From: Methylobacterium brachiatum
GTDB taxonomy: Bacteria > Pseudomonadota > Alphaproteobacteria > Rhizobiales > Beijerinckiaceae
DNA: 64,000 nucleotides
Direction: 5' to 3'
Assembly (NCBI RefSeq): GCF_020523825.1
Contig: NZ_JAJALK010000007.1
Location: 124,001 to 188,000, forward strand
This document shows positions 1 through 8,946 of the stretch, in pieces; position 1 is the first letter of the stretch, and the number at the start of each line of letters is the position of its first letter. A model generated the notes under the pieces. The model saw nothing but the letters and a program-made list of their open reading frames with translations. It ran no database searches and was not told where the DNA came from. A program made the position numbers and the translations under genes.

Positions 1-648
1 GCACTGGGCCAGCAGGTCGTGCAGGGTCTTGGTCGGCTCGGTGTTGCCGTGGCGCAGCTTGTCGGTGTGGTCGTAGAACAGCACGCGCATGCCCATCGCC
101 TCGGCCAGCGTCGAGAGCTGCGTGCCGATATTGCCGTAGCCGACGATGCCGAGGGTCTTGCCGCGGACCTCCAGGGAGCCCGTCGCCGACTTGTCCCAGC
201 GGCCGGCATGGGCGCCGACCGAGCGCGGCACGATCCGGCGCAGCAGCATCACGATCTCGCCGATGGTCAGCTCCGCCACCGAGCGGGTGTTGGAGAACGG
301 CGCGTTGAACACCGGGATGCCGCGATGGCGCGCCGCCTCGAGCTCGACCTGGTTGGTGCCGACCGAGAAGCAGCCCACCGCCAGGAGCCGGTCCGCCGCC
401 TCGAAGGCCGCCGCGTCGAGCTGGGTGCGCGAGCGGATGCCGAGCATGTGCACACCCTGCAGCGCCTCGTGCAGCGCCTCGCGGTCGAGGGCCTTCGGCA
501 ACCGGGTCAGGTTCGTATAGCCGGCGGCCTGCATCAGCGCGACGGCGCTGTCGTTGATGCCTTCGAGCAGCAGAACCCGGATCTTGTCCTTGGGCAGGGA
601 GAGCTTGTCGAGGGTCATGGGCTCTGAAGTCATGGGCTCGGAAGTCAT
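1..648 (-). CDS. serA: D-3-phosphoglycerate dehydrogenase, 5' part (cut by window edge)
   Basis: First committed enzyme of serine synthesis in the cytosol, oxidising 3-phosphoglycerate with NAD. The visible 216 residues run off the left edge of the window. They hold the N-terminal half of the substrate domain (RSRTQLDAAAFEAADRL, residues 72-88) and the start of the NAD-binding Rossmann domain with GYGNIG at residues 170-175, which is typical of the SerA/2-hydroxyacid dehydrogenase family. The extended N-terminus (DKLSLPKDKIRVLLLEG) fits the E. coli-like SerA form that carries a C-terminal ACT domain, but that end is not visible. Three in-frame ATGs (648, 633, 618) are spaced exactly 15 bp apart by a tandem duplication, so the true start is uncertain; the outermost is given. 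It is divergent from rpsA. Confidence 0.93.
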   Translation of the reverse strand, partial: MTSEPMTSEPMTLDKLSLPKDKIRVLLLEGINDSAVALMQAAGYTNLTRLPKALDREALHEALQGVHMLGIRSRTQLDAAAFEAADRLLAVGCFSVGTNQVELEAARHRGIPVFNAPFSNTRSVAELTIGEIVMLLRRIVPRSVGAHAGRWDKSATGSLEVRGKTLGIVGYGNIGTQLSTLAEAMGMRVLFYDHTDKLRHGNTEPTKTLHDLLAQC

Positions 649-905
649 GGGGATCGTTCGTCCGGCGGCGGGACGGTCGCGCGCGGCAATGCCGGGCCGT
701 CCCGCGGGTCTGTCTCGGGGCCAGCGATACGAGCCTGCCCTGTGCGACGCAACATGGCGCCGATCACGGCAGGGCTGCACGCCCGGTCGCCGTTCGAGGC
801 CGCGCGGGAGGGCCGGGCGCGGGCGGCCCGAGCGGCCTTCGCGCGCCGGCGGCTCCGTCGTCACGGCCGTCGCGGCAGGCACCTGAAGCCGAGAAACCCG
901 CTCGG

Positions 906-934
906 TTGAAGTCGTTAAGCCGATGCGGTATGGA
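906..934 (+). promoter_or_regulatory. Candidate rpsA promoter
   Basis: TTGAAG (906-911) and TATGGA (929-934) are separated by 17 bp and lie about 230 bp upstream of the rpsA start. This is the best sigma70-like pair in the gap and implies a leader of more than 200 nt. Assigned by inspection only. Confidence 0.4.
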
Positions 935-1129
935 GCGCGCGTCCTCCCGGATTCCGCTTCGCGCGCGCTCAAGATTCTGTGCGCCGCCGAGTCGCCGGCT
1001 GGATCGCCCTCGTCATCCGTATCGACGCGTCGGCAAGCCGGATCCCGCGGGACCGGCCGCCTCTCCCCCGAAGGTTTACGGGAGCGGCCGCGGCGAACCG
1101 GGGGTGCGTGCAACGCGAGCCGCCGACGC

Positions 1130-1153
1130 AACGGGCCCCCGCCGGGGGCCGTT
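1130..1153 (+). promoter_or_regulatory. Hairpin abutting the rpsA Shine-Dalgarno
   Basis: AACGGGCCCCC (1130-1140) can pair with GGGGGCCGTT (1144-1153) across a 3-nt loop with one bulged G. The stem ends one base before the purine-rich ribosome-binding site AGGAGAGAG (1155-1163). Such placement could modulate S1 translation, which is autoregulated in other bacteria; that role is inferred here. Confidence 0.4.
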
Positions 1154-1164
1154 CAGGAGAGAGA

Positions 1165-2877
1165 ATGTCCGCAGGTACCGCTCTGGGGCGTGGCCCGAGC
1201 CGCGATGATTTCGCCGCCCTCCTCGAGGAGAGCTTCCTCGAACACGAGATCACCGAAGGGTCCGTCGTCAAGGGTCGCGTCGTCGCGATCGAGAAGGACG
1301 TGGCCGTCATCGACATCGGCGCCAAGACGGAAGGCCGTGTCGCGCTCAAGGAATTCACCGGCCCCGGCCGGGAAGGCGAGCTTAAGGTCGGCGACGAGGT
1401 CGAGGTCTACGTCGACCGGATCGAGAACGCGCTCGGCGAAGCCGTCATCTCGCGCGACAAGGCGCGCCGCGAGGAGAGCTGGGTCAAGCTCGAGAAGTCG
1501 TTCGAGAATAACGACCGCGTCACCGGCACGATCTTCAACCAGGTCAAGGGCGGGTACACCGTCGACCTCGACGGCGCCGTGGCGTTCCTGCCGCGCTCGC
1601 AGGTCGACATCCGCCCGGTCCGCGACGTCACCCCGCTGCTCGGCACCCCGCAGCCGTTCCAGATCCTCAAGATGGATCGCCGCCGCGGCAACATCGTCGT
1701 GTCGCGCCGGACCGTGCTCGAGGAGAGCCGCGCCGAGCAGCGCTCGGAGCTGGTGGCCAACCTCGAAGAGGGTCAGGTCATCGACGGCGTCGTCAAGAAC
1801 ATCACCGAGTACGGCGCCTTCGTCGATCTCGGCGGCATCGACGGTCTGCTGCACGTCACCGATATGGCGTGGCGCCGCGTGAACCATCCGTCCGAGGTCG
1901 TGACCATCGGCCAGACGGTCAAGGTCAAGATCATCAAGATCAACCACGAGACGCACCGCATCTCGCTCGGCATCAAGCAGCTGCTCGCCGATCCGTGGGA
2001 GGGCATCGCCGCCCGCTACCCGGAGGGCGCCAAGCTCAAGGGCCGCGTGACCAACATCACCGATTACGGCGCCTTCGTGGAGCTGGAGCCGGGGATCGAG
2101 GGCCTGATCCACGTCTCCGAGATGAGCTGGACCAAGAAGAACGTCCATCCGGGCAAGATCGTCTCCACCTCCCAGGAGGTCGAGGTTCAGATCCTGGAAG
2201 TCGATCCGGTCAAGCGCCGCATCTCGCTGGGCCTCAAGCAGACCCTGCAGAACCCCTGGGAGGCCTTCTCCGAGAAGCACCCGGTCGGTTCCGAGGTCGA
2301 GGGCGAGGTCAAGAACAAGACCGAGTTCGGCCTGTTCATCGGCCTCGAGGGCGACGTCGACGGCATGGTTCACCTGTCGGATCTCGACTGGAACCGTCCC
2401 GGCGAGCAGGTCATCGAGGAGTTCAAGAAGGGCGACATGGTCCGCGCCCAGGTTCTCGACGTCGACGTCGAGAAGGAGCGGATCTCGCTGGGCGTGAAGC
2501 AGCTCGGCGGTGACCCCTTCGCCGAGGCCGGCGAGATCAAGAAGGGTCAGATCGTCACCTGCGAAGTCGTCGAGGTGAAGGATTCGGGCGTCGAGGTGAA
2601 GATCGTCGACACCGACATGACCACCTTCGTCCGTCGCGCCGAACTCGCTCGCGACCGCGGCGACCAGCGCCCCGAGCGTTTCGCCGCCGGCGAGAAGTTC
2701 GATGCCCGGGTCGTGCAGTTCGACCGCAAGGCCCACCGCGTCCAGGTCTCGATCAAGGCCCTGGAAGTGGCCGAGGAGAAGGAGGCGATGGCTCAGTTCG
2801 GCTCCGCCGATTCCGGCGCCTCGCTCGGCGACATCCTCGGCGCGGCCTTCAAGAAGGCCCGCACCGACGACGAGTGA
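1165..2877 (+). CDS. rpsA: 30S ribosomal protein S1
   Basis: S1 binds mRNA on the small ribosomal subunit and helps initiate translation. The product has 570 residues, normal for alphaproteobacterial S1, and is built of six S1 (OB-fold) domains beginning near residue 30 (EGSVVKGRVVAIEKDVAVID). Domains 3 and 4, near residues 203 and 290, carry the conserved NITEYGAFVDLGG and NITDYGAFVELE motifs. The start ATG follows a strong AGGAGAGAG site; an upstream in-frame extension exists but is arginine-rich leader-like sequence without a ribosome-binding site. A strong intrinsic terminator follows, so rpsA is probably transcribed separately from the downstream monooxygenase. Confidence 0.98.
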   Translation: MSAGTALGRGPSRDDFAALLEESFLEHEITEGSVVKGRVVAIEKDVAVIDIGAKTEGRVALKEFTGPGREGELKVGDEVEVYVDRIENALGEAVISRDKARREESWVKLEKSFENNDRVTGTIFNQVKGGYTVDLDGAVAFLPRSQVDIRPVRDVTPLLGTPQPFQILKMDRRRGNIVVSRRTVLEESRAEQRSELVANLEEGQVIDGVVKNITEYGAFVDLGGIDGLLHVTDMAWRRVNHPSEVVTIGQTVKVKIIKINHETHRISLGIKQLLADPWEGIAARYPEGAKLKGRVTNITDYGAFVELEPGIEGLIHVSEMSWTKKNVHPGKIVSTSQEVEVQILEVDPVKRRISLGLKQTLQNPWEAFSEKHPVGSEVEGEVKNKTEFGLFIGLEGDVDGMVHLSDLDWNRPGEQVIEEFKKGDMVRAQVLDVDVEKERISLGVKQLGGDPFAEAGEIKKGQIVTCEVVEVKDSGVEVKIVDTDMTTFVRRAELARDRGDQRPERFAAGEKFDARVVQFDRKAHRVQVSIKALEVAEEKEAMAQFGSADSGASLGDILGAAFKKARTDDE

Positions 2878-2932
2878 GCCCAGATGGTTCTCGCCGCCCG
2901 GCCTGTCCGGGCGGCAACCTCGGATCAGTTCC

Positions 2933-2976
2933 AAGGCCCGCGCGGGACACCCGTCCCGCGCGGGCCTTTCTTTTTG
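2933..2976 (+). terminator. Intrinsic terminator of rpsA
   Basis: A perfect 15-bp stem (AAGGCCCGCGCGGGA, 2933-2947, with its complement at 2954-2968), a 6-nt loop, and a T-rich tail TCTTTTTG. It lies 55 bp after the rpsA stop codon. Confidence 0.93.
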
Positions 2977-3170
2977 TGCCGTGTCGAAGCGGGACGCATC
3001 ACCGGGCCGGTGCGGGCGGGGGCCGGCCTCGGTCGGACCGAGGCCGGTTGTCCGACCCGGGACGGCGCGGTACTCTCATGACCGTCGCGAAAAACGGCGC
3101 CGGTTCCGGGTCGTCGCGCACAGGCCGAGCGCGGAAGTCATCCCGCTCGGCCAGCGTCTCCGAAAGAGCA

Positions 3171-3187
3171 GCCCGACACTGTCGGGC
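3171..3187. promoter_or_regulatory. Perfect 17-bp palindrome upstream of the FAD monooxygenase
   Basis: GCCCGACA-C-TGTCGGGC is a perfect odd-centred inverted repeat ending 55 bp before the start of the monooxygenase gene. Size and position suit a dimeric repressor operator, for example of the TetR type. No regulator gene is adjacent, so this is only a candidate. Confidence 0.35.
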
Positions 3188-3242
3188 GCCGCAGCCAGCA
3201 ACGCCCCCGGCGCTGTGAACCTGCGGTCGCAGGAGCGCACCC

Positions 3243-4382
3243 ATGCGACAGGCGATTGCCATTATCGGCGCGGGCCTCGGCGGCCTCGTGCTGGCCCGTA
3301 TCCTCCATCTCCACGGCGTCGCGGCTACGATCTACGAAGCCGAACCGTCCGCCGAGGCGCGGGCCCAGGGCGGCCTGCTCGACCTTCATGAGGACACCGG
3401 CCAGGCCGCGCTGAAGGCCGCCGGGCTGTTTGAGAGTTTCCTCGCCCGCGTCCGCCCCGGAGAGGATGCGAAGCGCATCGTCGACAAGGACGGCGCCGTC
3501 CTGCTCGACAAGCCCGGCAGCCCTCTGGGCCATCGTCCCGAGATCGGTCGCGGCGACCTTCGGCGGATGCTGATCGCCGCGCTGCCGCCCGGAACGATCC
3601 GATGGGGTCACAAGGTCGTTTCCGTCGCGCCCGGCGCGCGTGGACGGCACACCGTCACCTTCGCGGATGGTGCGACCGTCACGTCCGATCTGCTCGTGGG
3701 CGCCGATGGCGCCTGGTCGACGGTGCGCCCCCGCCTGTCGAAGGCACGTCCAGCCTATAGCGGCATCGCGTTCGTCGAGACGTCCCTGCTCGCCGGGGCC
3801 GCGCGATACCGGGACAGCGCCGACGCGATCGGCAGCGGCACGCTGTTGGCGCTCGCGCCGGGACGGGGCATTCTCGCCCACCGCTATGCCGACGGGACGC
3901 TGCACATCTACGCGGCCTTGCGGCAGCCGGCGGAATGGTTCGCGGCCATGGGCATCCCGGATGCGCCCGAGAGTCTCGCCCGCATCGCCGGGCCCTTCGC
4001 AGGATGGGCGCCGCAGCTCGCCGCCCTGGTCGGCCATAGCGACACGGCCCCGATCCTGCGGCTCATCCACGCGCTGCCGACCGACCATCGCTGGGCGCGC
4101 GTCCCCGGCGTCACGCTTCTCGGCGACGCCGCGCATCTCATGTCGCCGTTCTCGGGCGCGGGGGCGAACCTCGCCCTGTACGACGGCGCGGACCTCGCCC
4201 GGGCGCTCATCGCCGCGCCCGACAGCGTGGAGGCCGCACTCAGCCGGTATGAGGGCGATCTGTTTCCCCGCAGCACCGAATTCGCCATCGCCGCTGCGGA
4301 GAATCTGGCGCGGTTCTTCGGGGATGGGGCGCCCCACAGCGTCGTCGCCCTGTTCAAGGGCGGGGGGCGTAAGCGTCCCTGA
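3243..4382 (+). CDS. TetX-like FAD-dependent monooxygenase
   Basis: A flavoprotein aromatic-hydroxylase-type monooxygenase of 379 residues. The FAD-binding GAGLGG is at residues 9-14, the DG motif GADGAW at 153-158, and the second FAD motif GDAAHL at 294-299 followed by [12 protein letters not shown]. The segment [20 protein letters not shown] and the overall length resemble the TetX/MabX branch, but similarity to TetX does not show tetracycline inactivation and the substrate is unknown. The start has AGGAG seven bases upstream. It sits between rpsA and sppA-ihfB, genes usually close together in relatives, so it looks like an insertion into a conserved block. It has its own upstream palindrome and is preceded by the rpsA terminator. 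Confidence 0.85.
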   Translation: MRQAIAIIGAGLGGLVLARILHLHGVAATIYEAEPSAEARAQGGLLDLHEDTGQAALKAAGLFESFLARVRPGEDAKRIVDKDGAVLLDKPGSPLGHRPEIGRGDLRRMLIAALPPGTIRWGHKVVSVAPGARGRHTVTFADGATVTSDLLVGADGAWSTVRPRLSKARPAYSGIAFVETSLLAGAARYRDSADAIGSGTLLALAPGRGILAHRYADGTLHIYAALRQPAEWFAAMGIPDAPESLARIAGPFAGWAPQLAALVGHSDTAPILRLIHALPTDHRWARVPGVTLLGDAAHLMSPFSGAGANLALYDGADLARALIAAPDSVEAALSRYEGDLFPRSTEFAIAAAENLARFFGDGAPHSVVALFKGGGRKRP

Positions 4383-4687
4383 CGGGTCGCTCTCACGCAG
4401 CGCATGCGCGCCAGGCAAGAGATCCATCGAGAGACCTGTGCCCGCCAACCGGACCGGATCGCCACCCCGCGGGCTGCCCGCGGACAGCCCGGCTTGAGGG
4501 TCTGCCCGGGGGCACCGCATTTTCTTCGCGCGGCCCATATCCAGGCCCGCGGAAAATGCTCTAGAACACCGGCGTCGTACGGCTCCGGCCGCGCGACGCA
4601 AAGGAAACCAAGGACTTGCCCGGCGCGGGGCCTCGCCCCCGCACCCCAGCTCGGGGTCGATCCGGGGAGGCGAGGGGAAGCGTACGC
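4383..4687 (+). other. Intergenic region with imperfect hairpin before sppA
   Basis: A 305-bp gap. It contains an imperfect inverted repeat at 4517-4559 (outer arms GCATTTTC and GAAAATGC) without a T-tract, which could be a weak terminator for the monooxygenase or a leader structure for sppA. No gene was recognised. Confidence 0.4.
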
Positions 4688-5650
4688 ATGGCAGCCGACG
4701 CCGAACTGCTGATCGACCGCCGGCGCCTGCGCCGCAGATTGTCCCTGTGGCGGGTGCTCGGGATCGGCGGCCTGATCGTCGCGGTGGGCGCCCTGGGCTA
4801 CCGGGTCCGGACCGGCCCTGACGGCGCCTTCGCGGTGCGCCCGCAGATCGCCCGCATCTCGGTCTCGGGCTTCATCGCCGGCAGCGAATCGACCGCCAAG
4901 CTGATGAAGCGGGTCGGCGAGTCGGACGCCGTGAAGGGCGTGATCGTCTCGATCAACTCGCCGGGCGGCGCCACCACCGGGTCGGAGGAAATCTTCCGCA
5001 ACCTGCGCGCGCTCGCTGCCAAGAAGCCGCTGGTCGCCTTCGTGGACGGCACCGCGGCCTCAGGCGCCTACATCACCGCCATCGCGGCCGACCATATCGT
5101 CGCCCGGGAGACCAGCCTGGTCGGCTCGATCGGCGTGCTGTTCCAGTATCCGGACCTGTCGGGGCTGCTCGACAAGGTCGGGGTCAAGGTCGAGTCGGTC
5201 AAATCCTCGCCGCTCAAGGCCGAACCGTCGGGCTTCACCCCGACCACCCCGGAGGCGCGCGCGGCCCTGGCCGCCGTGGTCGGCGACACCTACGCATGGT
5301 TCAAGGGCCTCGTCGCCGAGCGCCGTGGCATGGATCCCGGCCAGCTCGCCGTCGTGTCGGACGGGCGGGTGTTCAGCGGCCGCCAGAGCGTGCCCCTGAA
5401 GCTGGTGGACGAGCTGGGCGGCGAACGCCAGGCGGTAGCCTGGCTCGAGAAGGACCGGGGCGTCCCGAAGGACCTGCCGATCAAGGACTGGAAGCCGAGC
5501 AAGGAGAGCGACTTCTCCCTGTGGTCGGCCGCCGGCATCGGCGCGGACCTGCTGGGCTTCGACGGGCTCGCCGGGCGTCTGCGGGCCGTCGGCACCCAGG
5601 CTGAGACGGCCGGCGGGGGCCTCCTCGTCCTGTGGCGCCCGGAGCCCTGA
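4688..5650 (+). CDS. sppA: Signal peptide peptidase SppA (36K type)
   Basis: Membrane-bound serine protease of family S49 that degrades cleaved signal peptides. The 320-residue length matches the short single-domain type. One membrane segment is at residues about 20-38 ([18 protein letters not shown]) after an arginine-rich cytoplasmic N-terminus. The catalytic dyad is visible as Ser125 in GTAASGAY and Lys177 in [10 protein letters not shown]. The chosen ATG has GAGGGGAAG upstream; a longer in-frame reading begins at 4616 but its N-terminus is proline/arginine-rich and unlike the family. ihfB follows 62 bp later in the same direction, a gene order conserved in many Rhizobiales. Confidence 0.93.
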   Translation: MAADAELLIDRRRLRRRLSLWRVLGIGGLIVAVGALGYRVRTGPDGAFAVRPQIARISVSGFIAGSESTAKLMKRVGESDAVKGVIVSINSPGGATTGSEEIFRNLRALAAKKPLVAFVDGTAASGAYITAIAADHIVARETSLVGSIGVLFQYPDLSGLLDKVGVKVESVKSSPLKAEPSGFTPTTPEARAALAAVVGDTYAWFKGLVAERRGMDPGQLAVVSDGRVFSGRQSVPLKLVDELGGERQAVAWLEKDRGVPKDLPIKDWKPSKESDFSLWSAAGIGADLLGFDGLAGRLRAVGTQAETAGGGLLVLWRPEP

Positions 5651-5712
5651 GCGCCCCCGACCGAGACGGCAGCCCGGAAGCCCGCCCCGATTCCCCGAGA
5701 AGACCAGACGCC

Positions 5713-6024
5713 ATGATCAAGTCGGAGCTCGTCCTCAAGATCGCCGAGCAGAACCCGCATCTCTACCAGCGCGACGTCGAGATCCTGGTCAACGCGATCC
5801 TCGACACCATCTCGGATGCGCTGGCCCGGGGCGACCGGGTCGAGCTGCGCGGCTTCGGCGCCTTCTCGGTCAAGCGCCGAGAAGCGCGGAAGGGACGCAA
5901 CCCGCGCACCGGCGCGGCCGTTGCCGTGTCCGAGAAGGCGATTCCCGTGTTCAAGACCGGGAAGGAGATGCGTCAGCGCCTCAACGCCGCGGGCATCGGC
6001 GAGAGCGCGTCGGCTGCCGAGTAG
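5713..6024 (+). CDS. ihfB: Integration host factor subunit beta
   Basis: DNA-bending nucleoid protein that forms a heterodimer with IHF-alpha and assists recombination, replication and sigma54 promoters. At 103 residues it has the expected size. [17 protein letters not shown] at the N-terminus and the DNA-contacting arm signature GRNPRTG at residues 61-67 are diagnostic, followed by the [12 protein letters not shown]-terminal helix. It lies between sppA and the lapA-like gene, its usual location in this lineage. A longer reading from 5632 is rejected because residues before MIKSEL do not match the family. Confidence 0.97.
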   Translation: MIKSELVLKIAEQNPHLYQRDVEILVNAILDTISDALARGDRVELRGFGAFSVKRREARKGRNPRTGAAVAVSEKAIPVFKTGKEMRQRLNAAGIGESASAAE

Positions 6025-6034
6025 GAAGAGGTCT

Positions 6035-6412
6035 GTGAGCGCGATGATCCGTTTCCTGAAGAGCCTGGTGCTGCTCCCGATCGCCGCCCTGGTGATCCTG
6101 CTGGCGGTCGCCAACCGGGCGCCGGTGCCGCTCTCCTTCGACCCGTTCAACGCCGACGCCCCGGTGTTCAGCGTGAACCTGCCGCTCTACGCGATCCTGT
6201 TCGGCGCGGTGGCCCTGGGCATCGTGGTCGGCGGCGTCTTCACCTGGCTCGGCCAGGGCAAGACCCGGGCGAATGTGCGCTACCACCGCCGCGAGGCGAC
6301 CCGCTACGAGCGCGAGGCGAACCGGCTCCGCGCCTACGCCCCGGAGAGCGAGACGCAGGGCCCCTACACGGTCCCCAACACCAACCGGACCGCGCTGCCC
6401 GCGCCGCGCTGA
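6035..6412 (+). CDS. LapA (DUF1049) domain membrane protein
   Basis: Small inner-membrane protein of about 125 residues with two hydrophobic segments (FLKSLVLLPIAALVILLAVANR and LYAILFGAVALGIVVGGVFTWL) and a basic cytoplasmic C-terminal helix, the pattern of LapA/YciS proteins linked to lipopolysaccharide assembly control in enterobacteria. The family role in this organism is not established. It starts 10 bp after ihfB, so the two are very likely co-transcribed. AGGAAGAGG at 6023-6031 fits a GTG start at 6035; an ATG nine bases further (6044) is an alternative. It ends 10 bp from convergent trpF. Confidence 0.85.
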   Translation: MSAMIRFLKSLVLLPIAALVILLAVANRAPVPLSFDPFNADAPVFSVNLPLYAILFGAVALGIVVGGVFTWLGQGKTRANVRYHRREATRYEREANRLRAYAPESETQGPYTVPNTNRTALPAPR

Positions 6413-6422
6413 GCCGCGCCTG

Positions 6423-7082
6423 TCAGCGTGCCGCCCGGACCGCGGCCACGAAAGCCGCGATCCTCTCCGGATCCTTGACGCCGGGCGCCGTTTCGACGCC
6501 CGAGGACACATCCACGGCTCCGAGCCCCGTCCGGGATAGAGCCTCGCCGACATTGCCGGCATCGAGCCCCCCGGACAGCATCGTGCCCGCCGGCAAGTCG
6601 GCGCCGTCCAGGATCGACCACTCGAACCGGTGGCCGTTGCCGCCGGGGAGCGCGGCCCCGGCCGGCGGCTTGGCATCCAGCAGGATCCGGTCCGCCACCC
6701 CGGCATAGGCTGGGATCGCCGTGAGGTCGGCCCGGGCGGCCACACCGATCGCTTTCATCACCGGCCGGCCGGCGAGCGCGCGGATCGCCGCGACCCGCTC
6801 CGGGCTTTCGCGCCCGTGGAGCTGGATCAGGTCGGGATCGACCGCCTCGATCGCCGCCCGCACCACCGCGTCGTCCGGATCGACCAGGAGGACCACGCGT
6901 TCGGCGCGCCCCCGGGCCTGCGCCGACAAGTGCGACGCCTGGTCGAAGGCTACGTGGCGCGGACTTCGCGGGAAGTGGACGAGCCCGATCCAATCAGCGC
7001 CGGCCGCCAGAGCGGCTTCGACGGTCTCGGGCGTGCTGAGCCCGCAGATCTTGACGCGGGCCGGTGGGAGCGGGGCGGACAT
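6423..7082 (-). CDS. trpF: Phosphoribosylanthranilate isomerase
   Basis: Third step of tryptophan synthesis, an Amadori rearrangement on a single TIM-barrel domain. Length 219 is typical. KICGLSTPETVEAAL holds the catalytic Cys13, GADWIGLVHFPRSPRHV is the conserved second strand region, LIQLHGRES and ILLDAKPP (catalytic Asp) follow, and the C-terminal phosphate-binding GGLDAGNV and VDVSSGVE complete the set. In many relatives trpF follows lapA on the same strand and leads into trpB-trpA; here it is inverted and trpB/trpA are not in the window. It lies 18 bp downstream of the DUF2125 gene and is probably its operon partner. Confidence 0.96.
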   Translation of the reverse strand: MSAPLPPARVKICGLSTPETVEAALAAGADWIGLVHFPRSPRHVAFDQASHLSAQARGRAERVVLLVDPDDAVVRAAIEAVDPDLIQLHGRESPERVAAIRALAGRPVMKAIGVAARADLTAIPAYAGVADRILLDAKPPAGAALPGGNGHRFEWSILDGADLPAGTMLSGGLDAGNVGEALSRTGLGAVDVSSGVETAPGVKDPERIAAFVAAVRAAR

Positions 7083-7100
7083 CGCAGCGGTATAGCCGAT

Positions 7101-8207
7101 CTAGTACAGGACCGGCAGGTAGACGTTCGGGATCGGGAACCCGCTGAACACCAGGCGCCCGTTGATGAGCTTCAGCGGCGGCAGGGGCTTGAGCGGGGCC
7201 GCATCCGCCGACGCCTCCGGCTCGGGTTGCCGACCCAGACCCAGCAGGCCGCCGACGAGCTGGCCGACCAGAGCGCCCTTGTCCGAGCCGAAGCGCTGGC
7301 CGACCACGCTGCCGATCAGGGCATCCATTCCGGCCGCCCGCAGGTCGAGCTGCCCGACCGGACGATGGGCATCGTCCAGGGCGAGCGCGCCCTTCGCCTG
7401 GATGCGCTGGGCGCCCTTGGCCAGGGACAACCCGGTCAGGTCGAGGGTTCCGCCGGCCTGCCGCCAGCGCTCCAGCTCCCGCGGCACCGGCCCGGTCCGC
7501 AGGACGGTGGCCTGGGTGAGCGTCGCGTCCAGGGACAGGTCACCGGGCGCGGGGTTGCCGGTGAGCGCGTCGAGCTGCGGGACGACGGCCTGGGCCAGGC
7601 GCAGGCTGACATCGACGGCGCCCTCGGATTCGTAACGGCCGGGAGTCGGCCGCGCGTGCAGCTCCAGATGCTGGCCGGTGACCGCGATCGGCCCCGGATC
7701 GGCGCCGGTGACGGTGACGTTCGGGCCGTCCACCACCAGGGAGGCGCGGGTGAACCCGTCCGACGCGCCGTGGACGCTGCCCTGGAGCTTGCTCCAGGCG
7801 GCGTCGCCGGTCAGCGCGCCCTGCTCGACGTGGAACGGCCCGGCGCTCTCGAACAGCACCAGGCGCGGCTGGTAGACCTGCGCCACCGCGGTGGACGGGC
7901 CGAGGCGGAACCGACCATCGGACCGCTCCAGGGTGACGGCGCTGCAGCGCAGCTCGATCCGGAACGGATAGCCGGTGAGCGACCGGTCGGCGCAGGTCCA
8001 GCTACGCCCGGCTGCCGCCTCCCGGGCGATCCAGCCATCGATCTCCGTCGCCGCCCGGCCCCGGAGCCAGAACCAGCCGGCCGACCAGGTGACCGCGATC
8101 AGCGCGAGCAGGATATAGGGCAGGAACAGACCGAGCCGGAACCGTCGCGCGGTCTGCGCCCGTGAGGCCCGCGCATCAAGACCCGGCTGCGTCCGATCCT
8201 GAACCAT
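7101..8207 (-). CDS. DUF2125 domain-containing protein
   Basis: A 368-residue protein with a short basic N-terminus, one membrane anchor (LFLPYILLALIAVTWSAGWFWL, about residues 28-49), and a large periplasmic region carrying the RGRAATEIDGWIAREAAAGRSW and CADRSLTGYPFRIEL motifs typical of DUF2125. The family is conserved in Alphaproteobacteria and has no settled function; the repeated beta-strand layout suggests an envelope or lipid-transport-like protein, which is inference. It is followed 18 bp later by trpF. Confidence 0.88.
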   Translation of the reverse strand: MVQDRTQPGLDARASRAQTARRFRLGLFLPYILLALIAVTWSAGWFWLRGRAATEIDGWIAREAAAGRSWTCADRSLTGYPFRIELRCSAVTLERSDGRFRLGPSTAVAQVYQPRLVLFESAGPFHVEQGALTGDAAWSKLQGSVHGASDGFTRASLVVDGPNVTVTGADPGPIAVTGQHLELHARPTPGRYESEGAVDVSLRLAQAVVPQLDALTGNPAPGDLSLDATLTQATVLRTGPVPRELERWRQAGGTLDLTGLSLAKGAQRIQAKGALALDDAHRPVGQLDLRAAGMDALIGSVVGQRFGSDKGALVGQLVGGLLGLGRQPEPEASADAAPLKPLPPLKLINGRLVFSGFPIPNVYLPVLY

Positions 8208-8349
8208 GCATCCCGCTCCCCGTCATCCGCCCCGGATCACGGGGCTGCCGGCCCCGCCTTGAGGCCATGCACGGGGCAAAACTGGGGCGGCGCCGGGATC
8301 GGTCGACCGGCGGGCGGACCGATCCGCCCGACGGAACCGGTTTTTCGGC

Positions 8350-8796
8350 TCAGACTTGCGCCGGCTCGATCGTGTCGAGCTGCAGGTCGTTGACGATCGC
8401 CGTCCGCTCGGACTCGTCATCGGCCAGGCGATGCACGTGCAGCTCCGTGGCGCCCCGCGTGCGCACCCGGTCGAGCCAGGTCCGCCGGAGATGGTCGCGC
8501 GGGCTCTCGTTCGAGGTCGCCACCGAGACCATCTCGGCAATGCCGGTATCGTCGCGCCGCACGGCGATCACCACGGCTTCCGCCATCTCGTCGAGATCGA
8601 AGGCGCCGGCCGGATGGACCCCGACCACGTAGCGCCGGCCCGAGCGCCCGCGCCAGGCCGAGAGCGGGAGGGCCGGCGTGCCGCGCAGGCCAGCGGTGGT
8701 CTTGAGGCGTTCTTCACGCACATCCTGTCTCCGCGTGCGATCGTCCTTCAGGTCGCGAAGCGCGGCCGACCAGGACAGGGCTCTTCTGTTCGCCAT
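8350..8796 (-). CDS. Conserved hypothetical protein
   Basis: A 148-residue soluble protein I do not recognise. The N-terminal third is highly charged (LRDLKDDRTRRQDVREERLK); the rest looks like a compact alpha/beta domain (RYVVGVHPAGAFDLDEMAEAVVIAVRR, then EMVSVATSNESPRDHLRRTWLDRVR). No membrane segments or known catalytic motifs. The ATG at 8796 has GTAGG nine bases upstream and is preferred over a TTG three codons earlier. It is followed by a 142-bp gap before the DUF2125 gene and probably forms its own unit. Confidence 0.65.
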   Translation of the reverse strand: MANRRALSWSAALRDLKDDRTRRQDVREERLKTTAGLRGTPALPLSAWRGRSGRRYVVGVHPAGAFDLDEMAEAVVIAVRRDDTGIAEMVSVATSNESPRDHLRRTWLDRVRTRGATELHVHRLADDESERTAIVNDLQLDTIEPAQV

Positions 8797-8946
8797 TTGT
8801 TCCAACCTACCGCGCGATATCCACAGGCGTCAAGCACAACGTTCCTGAGGAGGAATGTGGTGATCGCCCGGGTTATCCACAAGCGTCCGCAGGGGCCATC
8901 GTCATGGCGTGGCTGGCGAAATTCGGCCCGCGGCCGGCCGGAACGA

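Larger units (their letters stand above)
649..1164. other. Divergent serA-rpsA intergenic region
   Basis: A 516-bp gap between divergent serA and rpsA with no convincing gene. In related genomes cmk (cytidylate kinase) usually precedes rpsA; it is absent here. The region is GC-rich, and the half nearer rpsA holds a sigma70-like promoter and a hairpin next to the Shine-Dalgarno, listed separately. No equally clear promoter was found for serA. Confidence 0.6.

Noticed and set aside
1153..2934. A 593-codon minus-strand frame opposite rpsA
   Set aside because: Antisense shadow of S1; Leu/Asp/Gly-rich composition without a domain.
3243..4382. Calling the monooxygenase a tetracycline-resistance gene
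   Set aside because: The similarity to TetX is recognisable but distant; substrate residues cannot be checked and environmental homologues often act on other aromatics.
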